From contig JAJNNX010000028.1 in assembly GCA_023159155.1 (NCBI GenBank), forward strand, positions 248,001-312,000: DNA of 64,000 nucleotides. The letters run 5' to 3'. The notes under the pieces were generated by a model that was not told the DNA's origin, did no database searches, and was given only the letters and a program-made list of their open reading frames with translations. Below, one piece after another: positions 1-10,759 of this stretch (positions are counted from its first letter, which is position 1; each line of letters begins with the position of its first letter). The stretch comes from Ustulina deusta. Taxonomy: Eukaryota > Ascomycota > Sordariomycetes > Xylariales > Xylariaceae. Made by a program: the position numbers and the translations under genes.

Positions 1-4
1 AAAA

Positions 5-74
5 CTTGTATAGTTAGAATCGAACTAACTACTTTAGATATTTGATCTACGCCCTATTATTAAGCTATATATAA
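5..74 (-). pseudogene. Eroded tRNA gene relic
   Basis: Read on the minus strand, a 7-nt acceptor strand (74-68) faces its partner (12-6) with one A-C mismatch that a G-to-A change would explain. A D-arm with an A-box-like stretch lies at 65-51. A perfect 5-bp T-stem with loop TTCGATT lies at 29-13. A run of four T on the minus strand (1-4) follows, as in a Pol III terminator. The anticodon arm is about two bases short or mispaired, so I cannot assign an anticodon. It could be a RIP-damaged tRNA gene or the head of a tRNA-derived SINE. Confidence 0.4.
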
Positions 75-1908
75 ACTATTTTTAAAATTAAATCTTATTA
101 AAATAATAAATATTTAAGTTTATTATAGCAGCTATAATAGTAGTTTAGGTTGTTTGATTATAAATATTTATAAATATTTTTTTTAATTTTGTTATAAAAT
201 AATAAATAGCTAATATTTATAATATATAACTATAATTTTTAAATAAAAAATATATAGTAATTATATAAAAATATATTTTGTATTAATTATTTGTTTATTT
301 ATATTAAATAATAGTATAAAATAAAATTAAACAAAAGTATTTATAGCGTTAAAAAAAAGTATGCTATTACTTAGAACAAAATGTTTTTTTGCTGCATTAT
401 TAGTTAAAAATATATAGCATAAATGTTTTAAAAATATATAAACAACTTATAAAAACTTAATAAAATAATAAAAGAACTATTTATTTTAGTATTGTTAAGT
501 TTGCTAGTAAAGCCGAACTATATATAATAGGTTTACTAAAAAATAATAAAATATTTTTAATAAATAAAATTAAATATTAGCTAGCTACTAATAAAGCTTT
601 ATAAAAGCTTGCTAAGTAACTAAACTTATTTTATTAATAATTTTATTACTATTTATATTTATTTTAGAGTTAAAAAACTAGCAAGACTAATTTAATAATT
701 TATTAATATAAACTATATTAAAAAATATTAAACTTAGAACCTAATTAAATAAAAAATCTAAATTAATACTAATATTAATATAAAATAAGTATAGATCTAT
801 TTATAAAGTTGTATATTTTGTGCTTTTTTTAGTACTTATTATAAAAAAATGCCCTAGTTTTTTTTATAATATAAATAACTTAAATAAGCCGGCCAAAGTT
901 GGGCTAAGTTTTGTTATAAGTGCTGCTAAAATAGCATTAGTACATATATATACTATAGATTAAAGATTTAGCAGGTCTATGTTTATAAGCTTTGTTTTTA
1001 GTTTTAGTAGTTTGTTTATATATATATTACTTATAGTTATAATAATTATAGCTATTTATAATTTTTTGGCAAGCAAGGCGTTAAAAGCAATAGTTGCGGC
1101 AGTTCTACAAAAGTTTTTTATTAAAAAAAACGTAGGAAGGGTTAGAAATAGTATTAAATATAGTAATATAAGCGTAAAAAAAAAAAAAAGAAAGTATAAA
1201 AACGAAGTAAAAAAAAGGAGAAACAATAGCAGCAATATATATAAGTAGCTAAAACTAATAAATAATAATAATAGTAGTAGTTAAAAAAAAAAAAAAAGAA
1301 GGACTAAGCTAGAGTATTTATATAAAACTAGATTAGTTTTATAGGCAATTTATATATAGCTTACGTTTAAATTACTAGTATTAAAATTTACTATATATTT
1401 AAATATATAATATATATTATATTATATATATACTAAAACTTCTAATTAATAATACTATATAAGTACTAAAGTATTTATATTAATAATAATAATAATATTA
1501 TATTAATCGTATATATATTACTTTAATTTTATATAAACCTTATACTTAAATTACTTTTTATTGATATATATATATACTACTTATTTATACTATATACTTT
1601 ATATTTTGCATACTTATATATATTAAGTTAAAGATAACTTGATTAAAGAGAAAAGGATAGTTATTATGCCTAGCATACTAGGACCGGTACATACTTACTA
1701 TATATATATACTATATCTGCACCCACTTCGATAGAAAATCTTCCTTCTATAAGCTTTAGTCTTATAAGCCAACCTTACCAAATATATAACTTATCTTTCT
1801 ATATATTATACCTAACCTTGTGAACTTCCTATTCATAACAGTACCTCTTAGTAGAAAATTTACATACGAGGTATGCTAAGAAAAGTGCGAAACTTGCTGG
1901 TAAGATGT
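75..1908. other. AT-rich RIP-eroded DNA, no gene
   Basis: This is mostly A and T with long homopolymers and TA-rich tracts. An 89-codon open frame at 979-1248 is low-complexity (I/F/L, then K/R/N), as expected by chance here. From about 1640 the composition becomes less extreme, but I recognise no coding sequence. I read it as the edge of a decayed transposon cluster that continues to the left of the window. Confidence 0.7.
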
Positions 1909-2294
1909 GTCTATAGCACATAATAAGGCACTCCACAAGTAGGGGGTACGCATATATTAGGGGGAGCGTAAGCTTTTTTTAGCTAGCTTTTGGATTAAAG
2001 CTGCTATTAAAGCACTAATAAAAAGTTTGATATATTGCTGCTTTAAAAGCTAGTTATAAACTGCCTAGTACTAAAATATAAAGCAAATAAAAAAAACAAT
2101 ATATTAAAATAACAAAATTTAATTTTTAATAATCCTTTATTACTGCTTTTTTTAATTTTTAAGCCTTAATAATTAGGGTAGCGGGCGGGACAAATTTGCT
2201 GCATATTTGTTGTGTGTGCGCTTATGATTATAATGTTATAGAAAGGTAAGTTGTGCGGTGGGTCCCTAAACCCTATAGAACCATTCATTAATAT
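1909..2294 (+). repeat. Left inverted arm, strongly mutated
   Basis: This arm is the AT-shifted copy. Where the other arm keeps C or G it often has T or A, especially at 1980-2170. It lies on the eroded side of the composition boundary. Confidence 0.7.
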
Positions 2295-2770
2295 AAAATT
2301 AAAATTTTTGTAATTAAACAGATAAAAACTTAGTTAAACTTTTTTTTTGCTAATAAAAAAGCCTCATGTTTTACTTATTAATATTCTTTAAAACAAAGGC
2401 ACACATTTGATTTAGGGGGGGTGTCTGTTTTTAATAGCCTAAAACGGCCGCGCAATAGGTTCGAGAAAATTCCGATTCCGGTATGGTTAGAACTAGGTCA
2501 AGGTGGCCAAAGTCAGCAAAGCTGAGGTAATTGTGTGTTTGTATCAAAAGCTCGTCCCTAGGTTCCCACTTGGCAAGGGACACATTAGGCGGTTTTACGG
2601 CAGAGGAGCGTCCGGGGTACATGGTCTTCTATGTCCTACAAGACAGGCGCAACAACATATATATGTAGATGATAATTTTTCATGTTTAGACATACGATTT
2701 ATATGTGGCACACGCACCACGCAAACTTCGCTCTCGTTTTGGTTGGGGGGGGTTAGAATGTGGTGACTCT

Positions 2771-3152
2771 AATAAATGGTTCTGCAGGGTTTAGGGACCC
2801 ACCGCACAACTTACCCTTCTACAACATCACAATCATAGGCGCACACACACAACAAATACGCAGCAAATTTGTCCCGCCCGCCGCCCTAATTGCTAAGGCT
2901 TAAGAACTAGAGAAAGCAGCAATAGAGGATTGTTAGGGGTTAAATTTTGTTATTTTAATGTATTGTTTTTTATTTGCTTTATATTTTAGTAGTGGGCAGT
3001 TTACGACTAGCTTTCGAGGCAGCGATATATCGAACTCTCTATTAGCGCTCTAATAGCAGCCTCGATCCGAAAGCTAGCCGAAAATGGCTCACGCTCCCCC
3101 CAATACATACGTACCCCCTACTTGTGGAGTGCCCTATTATGTGCTGTAGATA
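2771..3152 (-). repeat. Right inverted arm, better preserved
   Basis: This is the inverted partner of 1909-2294. It keeps GC-rich stretches (GTCCCGCCCGCCGCCC at about 2870) and CpG sites. A few positions are changed here but not in the left arm, so both copies have mutated, very unequally. Confidence 0.7.
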
Positions 3153-3900
3153 TTTAGAAAGCTTGAAAGCATACTAGAAATGAGGATAAAGCATTTGTGG
3201 TAGGGAGTCAGAAACAAATTTGGTGCTTCCAAAAGCAAACAGGCTGGGTATCACGAGTGTTAGAACAACAAACAGGCTAAGAATTCATTGGCCATTAGTA
3301 TATAAGGGATGTGGCAGCGCGTCATGTGTATTACGTTTAGTCTTGGACAAACCTCTATTGAATACAATCGAATTAAGTAGCTCCGTTTGGCTTTTTCTCA
3401 TGTACTTACTAGTTATACAAATAATATTGCGAACAAATCTAATCTTACAATAACTAAGGTAGCTTTAAACTTGAATACTAGTCATATGGGAATCATGAGA
3501 TGATATTTGACCAGAACCTTGAGTACGAAGATGATGTGGATAGTACTATGGGGGTATATCGCGGGTCTGTCCCGAAAGGCAAAATGTGACGAGAAACAGC
3601 ACTTCCTCCTATAATCGTCACGCAAGGGAGCGGGATGTACTCATGCTAAGATCGCACAACAGTGCTTGCCCGGTTGGGTGGGTCGCCACAGCCCACGGAA
3701 CCTCGAAAACTTGCCTCTTCCAGGTTTCTCATTATAACTTTTGACTACTAATATCCAGTTCTCGACTCCATCTTATCACGCAGCCCTTCTTCCTTCGATC
3801 CACGTCAACAGGAACCGCAACAGCATCTCGTCTCAATTAGCTTCTTCAACAAACACGCGACTTTCAAACGACGCCGCGAGGATAGAACTACTACAGAGCC
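3153..3900. other. Intergenic, promoter side of the 2EXR gene
   Basis: Composition is balanced and I see no coding signal. The last ~160 bases are pyrimidine-rich with short A tracts, as in a fungal 5' leader. I cannot place a TATA box with confidence. Confidence 0.5.
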
Positions 3901-5019
3901 ATGCCGGAGCTGAAATTTCCACGGTTCACCCAACTCCCCCCCGAACTGCGCGATGACATTTGGGCAAGGTTTGCACTACCTCGTGGCCCTATGCTACACT
4001 CGATAAGTCCCAAAGTTGGAATGGAGGATCTCATGCTTGGTTCATTGGCTTTGAGTGGTCGCGATATCGACCAGATGGTTAATGTCTACAATCTTCCTAC
4101 TACTCGGGCATTGATGCAAGTCAATCAAGAGGCCAGAAAAGCTGTTCTTGCCGGCCGTGAGCTCCAAAAGGTCTCAGACCACAGGTACCCCGACCACATG
4201 TACACCCTAAATGTGTTTCTTGGTGGCGTTTACAACATCAATGATAACGGTAAACGGCGCCTTATGTTGCACAGGTTTTTTTTTGTTAATTGGGACATTG
4301 ATATGTTCTACTTTCGATGCGGCTTGCAGGAAGTCATGCATATGTTCCTCGACAGCGACTTTCTGCATAAAATAAAGCATATTGCAATCGAAATCGATGG
4401 CCCAAAGTCTCGACGGAATGTGCTGTACGCTCCACCTTACCACAATCTCTGGGGTACAACTATTTCCTGCCCCATGTCCTTCATTCGCCCTAGTCTGCCA
4501 TCAGTGAGTACGATTTATTTGGCGATAGGCTACTATACTGTCCAACGAATGGGTGCATATATGCTGCACCCAAAATATAACGACTCTGAAAATGAGGGGC
4601 AGGGCGAAGACCAGAACGAACCTGAGGTAGACTCGGATGACGAGTTAGAGACAGATTTTGGCATGTATTTTACAGACGACATCGAATGGATTGATGAGGA
4701 GGCGTGCGAAGAGTGGCTTGCGCAACTTCCCATGGACAAATATGGTTTCCACCACATTGAACCCTCCCGCAAATACGTCCTGAAAACCCTCAACTATCTC
4801 TCTGGGCGAAAAAATCCAACGAGAGTTGAGGGTTCTTTCAAGGACTGGGTTGACGAGTTGACATCTCGCGCTAAAGAGGAGACCAGGGAGATTTGTGGAC
4901 AACCCGTTGAAGTTGAGATGGTCATGGATCATTGCGGCGACTTTGATCACATGATCCGTGTCTATCACCGAGGGCATGTTGGGGTCATGCCCGTCGACGA
5001 ACCAGCTCCTGCACGCTAG
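3901..5019 (+). CDS. 2EXR domain protein, 372 aa
   Basis: A single-exon gene. The N-terminus (residues 6-30) has the FPRFTQLPPELRDDIWARFALP pattern of the fungal 2EXR domain, an F-box-like module. The ~100-residue domain continues through the TRALMQVNQEARKAVL helix typical of the family. The middle carries an acidic stretch (about 225-255, rich in D and E), probably disordered. There is no signal peptide or membrane segment, so it is probably intracellular. 2EXR proteins form large lineage-specific families of unknown biochemical role; any link to ubiquitin ligases is inference. The first in-frame ATG directly precedes the domain. The frame is open throughout, including a T9 run at 4276-4284, so it looks functional. 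An antisense frame of 129 codons is a shadow. Confidence 0.85.
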   Translation: MPELKFPRFTQLPPELRDDIWARFALPRGPMLHSISPKVGMEDLMLGSLALSGRDIDQMVNVYNLPTTRALMQVNQEARKAVLAGRELQKVSDHRYPDHMYTLNVFLGGVYNINDNGKRRLMLHRFFFVNWDIDMFYFRCGLQEVMHMFLDSDFLHKIKHIAIEIDGPKSRRNVLYAPPYHNLWGTTISCPMSFIRPSLPSVSTIYLAIGYYTVQRMGAYMLHPKYNDSENEGQGEDQNEPEVDSDDELETDFGMYFTDDIEWIDEEACEEWLAQLPMDKYGFHHIEPSRKYVLKTLNYLSGRKNPTRVEGSFKDWVDELTSRAKEETREICGQPVEVEMVMDHCGDFDHMIRVYHRGHVGVMPVDEPAPAR

Positions 5020-5589
5020 CTTCATTAACGACAAGGACCTGGCTCCTAGAACTGCTGGAGGAGTGATAGGGATCCAGGATAGAATGCGAACACTGGGATG
5101 CTAGTGGCGATACCTATATAATCAAAGAATTCGTTGCGAGCTGCAGTTTGCTAGCTTCCTATGAATTACTAGTCAATCCAAAAATCAAAACAATTTCTGC
5201 CCTCGTAACATGCCAACAGTTTGCCTTGTGTTTTACGAGAGATCTAAGTCAGCAAGAGACCTTCGGCTTGATTTCAGATACTTATTTTAACATGTAATTC
5301 CACTATAATCATAACTGCTTATATTTAACACTTCGGGTCTAGACATGGAACTAAAAGATCGAACAGGGGGTGAGTAAACGGTTGGACATGTTAACATATT
5401 TTTTACAAGAGCTAATCCTATTCTTTCGGACTTAGCACAGTAGTCTCTTGTTGTCCTTGCATAGCATCGTAAATTCGGGTGTCCAACCTCTCTTTTTAAC
5501 ACCCTCCGAGGTGAAGGAGGGTCTAGAAAAGCGCCAAGGGGGGTCGTCTAGTATAAGATGTTTCCCTAGAAACAAGCCTATGCCACTTA
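5020..5589. other. Intergenic between 2EXR gene and PKS relic
   Basis: No gene is supported. Short open frames on both strands lack recognisable motifs. The 3' end of the PKS relic fades out near 5590-5620, and nothing beyond it reads as a thioesterase or reductase domain. Confidence 0.5.
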
Positions 5590-7045
5590 GACTTCTAGTC
5601 CTATTAGATCTACCGGTGGCTGTCTTACGTGTCAACGCCAAGGCAACGAGTCTCATGCAGTATTTGTGCTCCCAGAACTCCCCATCCGTCCAGTCAACAG
5701 CCCCATACCCGGCCTCCGTCAAACTGCGCTGCCATACTTCGGGCTGGGTATAGGCGTGCGTGCATCCATCCCCAAACAGCCATCAGCTTTCATATTGTTG
5801 GAAGGTGATATCAAGCGCAGGTCACGCCTCCCGCTTCTCGGGCATCACGAGGAACCCCTCCGGTCGTAGAGCTTATCGAATATTCCGCGTCGACTCCGCG
5901 GACTGCGCGTCGCATGGCTGCGGTGGCTTGCTGCCGTGTTGTTGCCCTGCCAGCTCATCGCTCGGGGGCTTTTCAATGTCCTGCACCGCACATTTCCTGA
6001 ATAGGTATTCCTTTCCAAGTGTGCAGTGTGCCTGCACGACCAACAACAGGGATAGATCAGTGAACGTGTATTCAACGGGAATGTCCCACGAGACCGGCAA
6101 TGGCACCAACACACTTGTGGCGCTGTCTGTTCCGCCTCCCAGGCCCCGAAGTGGGCCGTGTGCCGAACGAATCAGTCCACCCAGTCGATTGAGCATATCT
6201 CGCATCTTTTCAAACCCAATCCGATTCACCATATAAGTGTGGTACACGGACTGGCAGACTTGCGGCCCTCGGGTCGCCTATCGGCACCTAATTCCCATCT
6301 GTCTTTCCCGCCAGCGCTTGGGCTAAGTGGGTTCTAGCGTGATAATATGTGAGGCTCCAGAAATCCGGATGATCGGGATATTATCTATCCACACGCTCGT
6401 GGAGGATATCTTGGGTGCTCGCCGGGGAATAGGTGCCTTGGTGTGCATGAGCGGCCCATTGTCTGCAACAGCCACCAAGTCCACGGTTGTCTCAAGGAAA
6501 TTGTAAATAGAATTCATTAGGATCTTGTGCTGTTGTTTGACAGAGACCGGGACCAAAGACTCGCCGGCCAGCGCGCTTCCCGATAGACAGCCAAGCTCTT
6601 CGAAAGGTTCGACCACATGTGCTGTACACACTCGGGTAGAGTCTAGGGATGCGACACTGCCGAAATCATCCAAGCCAAATTCTTTGATCATCTTGTCTCG
6701 TAGTTTCTTCGTGTCAGAGGAATATTTCAAAATGTCTGAAATCGACCATAGCAAGTCCGGGGGAACAGGAGAAGTTAACATGCTTTCGTCTGATGATTCG
6801 TTTTGCCAATCATAGTCTGAGAGCTGCGGCGTGGAACCAGTCTCATCCAGAGATTGATCACCAGGCGGCTGATGTTGAACGTCCATCGCGATCAGCAGGC
6901 ATTTCACCAGGTCGCGGATAGACGTTGCTCCCAATATTCCGATATCATCTGGCGTACGGTCAACAGCAGTTTTGAGTTCGGCCTGTAGTTCCAACACAAG
7001 AAGAGAGTCAATGCCAAAGTCACCCAGGTTGTCACCTGCTTCCAA
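5590..7045 (-). pseudogene. Relic of a non-reducing polyketide synthase (ACP and C-methyltransferase part)
   Basis: Minus-strand frames line up with the C-terminal part of fungal non-reducing PKSs. From 7045 comes the core of an acyl carrier protein with the phosphopantetheine site (FGIDSLL). Next is the usual Ser/Asp-rich linker, then a stretch ending near NGPLMHTKAPIPR (about 6420). From about 6170 a C-methyltransferase domain is readable: an altered SAM motif (GGGT), then PVEYTFTDLS, DIEKPPSDEL, STRNIR and, after 5722, EAGYGAVDWTDGE. It is broken. The SAT, KS, AT and PT domains are absent and the ACP lacks its first helix. About half of the segment between linker and SAM motif is missing. 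In-frame stops TAA and TGA lie just after STRNIR (about 5870 and 5812), and frames change. Several damaged sites are C-to-T or G-to-A. It is adjacent to and co-oriented with the bZIP gene. Confidence 0.8.
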
Positions 7046-7425
7046 TGTAAGTAATATAAATAGGAGCGAAGAATTTAGTAGTATAGGTAACCTTTGTGTT
7101 ACCCCAGCCACTTTTCCTGATTTTAAAAACAAGGGCACACTGCAATGCTTCCTAATTTATTTTGTCCTTGTTTACCTCTGCCATTTCCATATCTACTGGT
7201 ATGGGGTGGGTATTTTCTAGAAGAACGGGGGCTTTCAATTTGTGTTATAAATCCGTGATTTGTTCGTCAAAGCCCTTACCATCCTGCAATTTGCACCGGT
7301 AGCCAATAGAGGTAATGCACCCACAGATGAGACTAGCTAAGGTGTGGTCTCTCAGTATCTGCGAAAGATGAATTGAAGCATCCAATGGCCAGCCTTTCAT
7401 ACAAGGAGATGGCCCATAATAGCAA
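7046..7425. other. Breakpoint and intergenic stretch between PKS relic and bZIP gene
   Basis: Homology to the polyketide synthase ends abruptly near 7045, inside the ACP domain. The 380 bases up to the bZIP stop codon include a short AT-rich patch (7060-7220) and encode nothing recognisable. This is where about two thirds of the synthase gene would be expected. Confidence 0.5.
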
Positions 7426-8737
7426 TCAAAACGCGCGGCCAACGAACAAGGTCTCGAACATCAACTTCTCGAAGGATTCCCGGTCGATCACGGCACCAAA
7501 TCTACGAAACAGCGTTAGCAAAACCGATACTACATAGTCATTCACCATCACGGCTTTAAACACATGGCAGAAATCACGAGGACACTAAGCACGACATACC
7601 CGTGGCATGTTGCTGCATCACGCAGCTTTTCGGCGAGATGCCACAAATTTTGTGCCCCTAGGCCCCCAAAGAGCGGCAGAGACCGAATAGAGTGCCAGGC
7701 TTCGATGGGAGTGATTTCAGACTCGGGACATAGCTCCGAGGAGAGGGTTAATAAGGAATGCAAGGACTGCTCTGGCACCTCCCGGCAGAAGGTCTCGTGT
7801 GCCCTATGCGACTCAAAGACCGACTTCGGATAGGCAGGGGCCAGCTGGCCGGAGACCGTAAGTGCATGCCCGCCAACCTCGTGAACGGTATCCTGATCAG
7901 GATAAAGATGGTTCACGCAGGGTCTTTCCAGGCTACCGGTGTTCCTTTTCGTCAGATAGGACGGCTCTGGTTGGTTTATTTTTTGATGCATCAAGAAATA
8001 GAACTTACGTCAAGACAAATTCCATACCTATTGCCAACGGGTCAAGATCACCCAAACGAAGGATATTGTTGGGGTCGGATATCGCCTCAGCCTTCTGGCC
8101 TTCTTCATGCAATGTTGAGTGCGTCTGGTTGTGGACGCCACTTGTATGCTGGTAGTCTTGCAGGGATGGCCGATCACTTTCCGGGGTTTCTTCAGGTACG
8201 GGGCTTAACTCGACTGGTAGGTTGACATCGTCCGGGATTTGCATTCCTTGGTCCTGGACGAATACAGCAAGCTTCCGAACTATCGTTCGCAGCTCACGTA
8301 TCTCTCGATACAGGTCCGCCTCATTGGCCCTGGCTTCAGCGACGTGCTCCTCCAGAGCCTTAGTATATCTCTCTTTGCGCTCTCGGTAGGTACTAACGCG
8401 TTGCCTGTTAGGGACTGATTTGGCTTGACGACTGAATGGTTTTTTCTTTTTTTGGTTGTTGTTTTGGAGGGTGGGGTAAGTAAACTGGCACTGACAGTTG
8501 GGCTTTTCGCAATTGTGCCTTACGCTTCTTCGCACGATCTTCTTTAGATTCTAAGGAGACGAAATGTGTTACCATTGGAACCCTACAAACCAAAAAGAAA
8601 GCACAAAAAGGCCAAGACTCAAAATCCAACGTCCGCCCGAGCTACGACTGGAGAAGCCGAAAGTGAATGCTGGGGGCTTACTTACTTTCGGGGGAGAACA
8701 TGCGGAAGATGTTGGCGGCTATCTGAGGAGCAGACAT
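7426..8737 (-). CDS. bZIP transcription factor with DUF3425-like tail, 5 exons, 307 aa
   Basis: Five exons join in frame: 8737-8686, 8550-8496, 8404-8009, 7944-7600 and 7501-7426 (924 nt). Introns are 64-135 bp with GT-AG ends (two begin GTAAGT). The protein starts MSAPQIAANIFRMFSPE. A basic region follows (about 18-50: KEDRAKKRKAQLRKAQ, then YRERKERY, interrupted by intron 2), then a short zipper to about residue 90. The C-terminal part (about 230-300) has the TPIEAWHSIRSLPLFGG and ..LAEKLRDAATCHGFGAV pattern of DUF3425-type fungal bZIP proteins. It should act in the nucleus as a dimeric DNA-binding regulator. Such proteins are often pathway-specific regulators of metabolite clusters, which fits the co-oriented PKS relic 380 bp downstream. 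No frameshift or stop is needed. The intron 3 acceptor (7945) was chosen because it alone keeps frame. Confidence 0.82.
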
Positions 8738-9467
8738 CGGTTGATATGATTTAGAATACGCCTACAATAGTCCTCTAGAATGCGGCAATTGGTGATAAAG
8801 AGACGATCAAAGGAGTTTGATGCACAATCCTGCATTAGGTCCCAGGGGAAGTTGTTGAATTCTAGCGTGATAGCAACTTCAGCCCTAACTACTATATAGG
8901 ATCAGGGCAGATGTTCAGATCCCCCTTACAGCCCCTGTGATGCCTCGTATCTCCCTACGAGACGTCTCTGCGGCATGTTGAAACCCCTGCGTAAAGCCAG
9001 ACGCTCCCCCGCTTTTCCGAAAAAGGAAATTCTGATTATCCATCACCGTTGGTCTCCATCGTCCTCTTTCTTATCACAACTCTAGCCTACCTAGGTAGGT
9101 AAGCTGACATCATCAGGAGCTGCAGTGGTCCCAAATGCGCGCCGGCTACAGAGGCCAGGGCACTCTTCCAAAAATAGGCATTTTGATTATCCATCAATCT
9201 TCAAACCTCATCATTCTAATTCCCACGACAAGGTAATTATTGGGAATCACAGGGAAACCAATACAGACTTGGCAATGAAGAATATCCGCATATATAGAGG
9301 CGAGCGACTCTCGATTAGAGTCCAAAGAAGAAGAAGCAGAAGAAAAGACGCAACAACCCTCAACTTCTACTTGGCTCGTACCTCACCACTCATCTCCTCC
9401 GCATCTACAGCTGGTCTGTCACTTTGTTAATTCCAACATCCACCTTCAATACACCAACTTGGTCAAT
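8738..9467. other. Divergent intergenic region
   Basis: These 730 bases separate the bZIP start (minus) from the secreted-protein start (plus) and should hold both promoters. A palindromic CCTACCTAGGTAGGTA motif sits at about 9089-9104, and a TATA-like site at about 9290. Two similar fragments containing TTGATTATCCATCA lie near 9030 and 9180. I see no coding sequence. Confidence 0.5.
9288..9298 (+). promoter_or_regulatory. TATA-like box for the secreted protein gene
   Basis: GCATATATAGA lies about 175 bases upstream of the ATG at 9468, with a CCAAT-like sequence about 30 bases further upstream. Its position fits a core promoter with a leader of roughly 150 nt. Confidence 0.4.
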
Positions 9468-10759
9468 ATGCATAGCAAGCCGATAATTCCGCTTGTTCTC
9501 GCAACGCTCGCGCTGCAAACCCTGGCGTACCCGCGCTGCAAGAGCCCGCCCAATGGAAGGGCTATTTACATGATCTCGAATGAGAAGGAGAACGCCGTCC
9601 TGGCTCTCCCTATAGGGAAGAATGGATTGTTTACACCGGGGACGGCGACACTAACGGCGACTGGGGGCGCCGGCATGAATGGGGTGGACGGCGACCTCGG
9701 CGGTCAACCTGCTGGTCCTGATGCCCTTTTCAGCCAATCGAGCATTACAATAGCTGGTAATGTACGGATATCCAATCCTCAGATGTAATTCCCCACCGGG
9801 TTCCCATACTAACGTCAGTCGTTGCATAGAACCTATTCGCTGTTAATCCCGGGTCGAACAGTGTTTCTATGTTCACAATTAGTAATCAAGACCCCACGAA
9901 GCTCACCCTGATTGGGAAGCCGGTAGCCGTCCCGGCGGAGTTCCCAGTCACCGTTGCGGCCTCCGAGCGGAATAAGCTCGTTTGTGTGGGATCAAGTGGC
10001 GCGGTTGCCGGCGTGTCCTGTTCGAGATTCTCCGCAGGAGGAATTGAAGCGATGGACGACCTGCGCGTCTTCGACATCGGCCAGACAACGCCACCAGTTG
10101 GGCCAAAGGGCACAGTCTCCCATGCGTTCTTCTCCGAGGATGAATCCACACTCTTCACCACCGTGAAGGGCCTTCCGGCACAGAACAGGACGGGCTTCCT
10201 AGCGGCCTTCGCTGTCGGGACATCAGACTGCGAGGCCGGTGTCTCGGTGAACCAGGAAGGAATACGGTCAACGCCGGCGGGGACACTCGTCCTCTTCGGC
10301 TCGTCGACAATTCCGGGCTCCGATAATCTCTTTGTCACAGACGCATCATTTGGCGGGGCGGTGCTGACCAACGGTGGGAGGGGCGAGGATGCAGCAATTA
10401 AGGCCTTTTCCGTCAGGGGAAAGGGTGTCGTGGAGGGTCAGTCAGCCACATGTTGGGTGGCTATCAGCCCGGCGACCAAGACGGCATTCGTGACGGATGT
10501 AGGCGTCAACCGGCTGGTGGAGATGTCGCTAGAGGATGCAAGCATCAAAAAGGTCATCGATCTTAGTGCGAACGGCGACCCAGGTCTTATTGATCTCCGG
10601 GCTGCAGGTCGTCTGGTCTACGCCCTCAGCCCTGGCAATGGTAGCACGCCGGCTGCCATCACGGTGGTGGATGCGGTAACCAAGAAACAGGTGCAGCATT
10701 TTCAGGTGAAGGGTTTGGAGTTTGGAAAGAGTGCGCAGGGTATGGCTATGTTTCTCTGA
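9468..10759 (+). CDS. Secreted beta-propeller (lactonase / carboxymuconate cyclase-like) protein, 2 exons, 407 aa
   Basis: Exon 1 is 9468-9761 and exon 2 is 9830-10759. The 68-bp intron (GTACGG...ATAG) removes an in-frame stop at 9786-9788 and joins ..AGN to NLFAVNPGSNSVSMF. The first 20 residues (MHSKPIIPLVLATLALQTLA) form a signal peptide. The body is rich in blade-like repeats: NLFAVNPGSNSVSMFTI, then HAFFSEDESTLFTTV, DNLFVTDASFGGAV, KTAFVTDVGVNRLVEM and GRLVYALSPGNGS. This matches the secreted fungal proteins named 3-carboxymuconate cyclase-like, related to the seven-bladed lactonase fold. Enzyme activity is unproven for most of them, so I call the fold, not the reaction. There are no damaging mutations and codon use is GC-rich. 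It is transcribed divergently from the bZIP gene. Confidence 0.8.

Larger units (their letters stand above)
1909..3152. mobile_element. Foldback/MITE-like element with ~380-bp inverted arms
   Basis: The left arm (about 1909-2294) and the reverse complement of the right arm (about 2771-3152) align over almost their whole length. Blocks such as CTCCACAAGTAGGGGGTACG and GTGCGGTGGGTCCCTAAACC are identical in both. Differences are mostly C/T and G/A. The ~475-bp centre encodes nothing I recognise. The architecture fits a non-autonomous DNA transposon with long inverted repeats, or two copies of a short element inserted head to head. No clear target duplication is visible, so the outer limits are good to about 5 bp. 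Confidence 0.65.

Noticed and set aside
979..1248. 89-codon open frame in AT-rich DNA
   Set aside because: Low-complexity hydrophobic then Lys/Asn-rich peptide, as expected from A/T runs; no motif and no GC shift.
2503..2766. 87-codon frame in the centre of the inverted-repeat element
   Set aside because: No transposase motif; it overlaps a similar frame on the other strand and ends within the arm.
9886..10371. 161-codon minus-strand frame
   Set aside because: Antisense shadow of the secreted beta-propeller gene.
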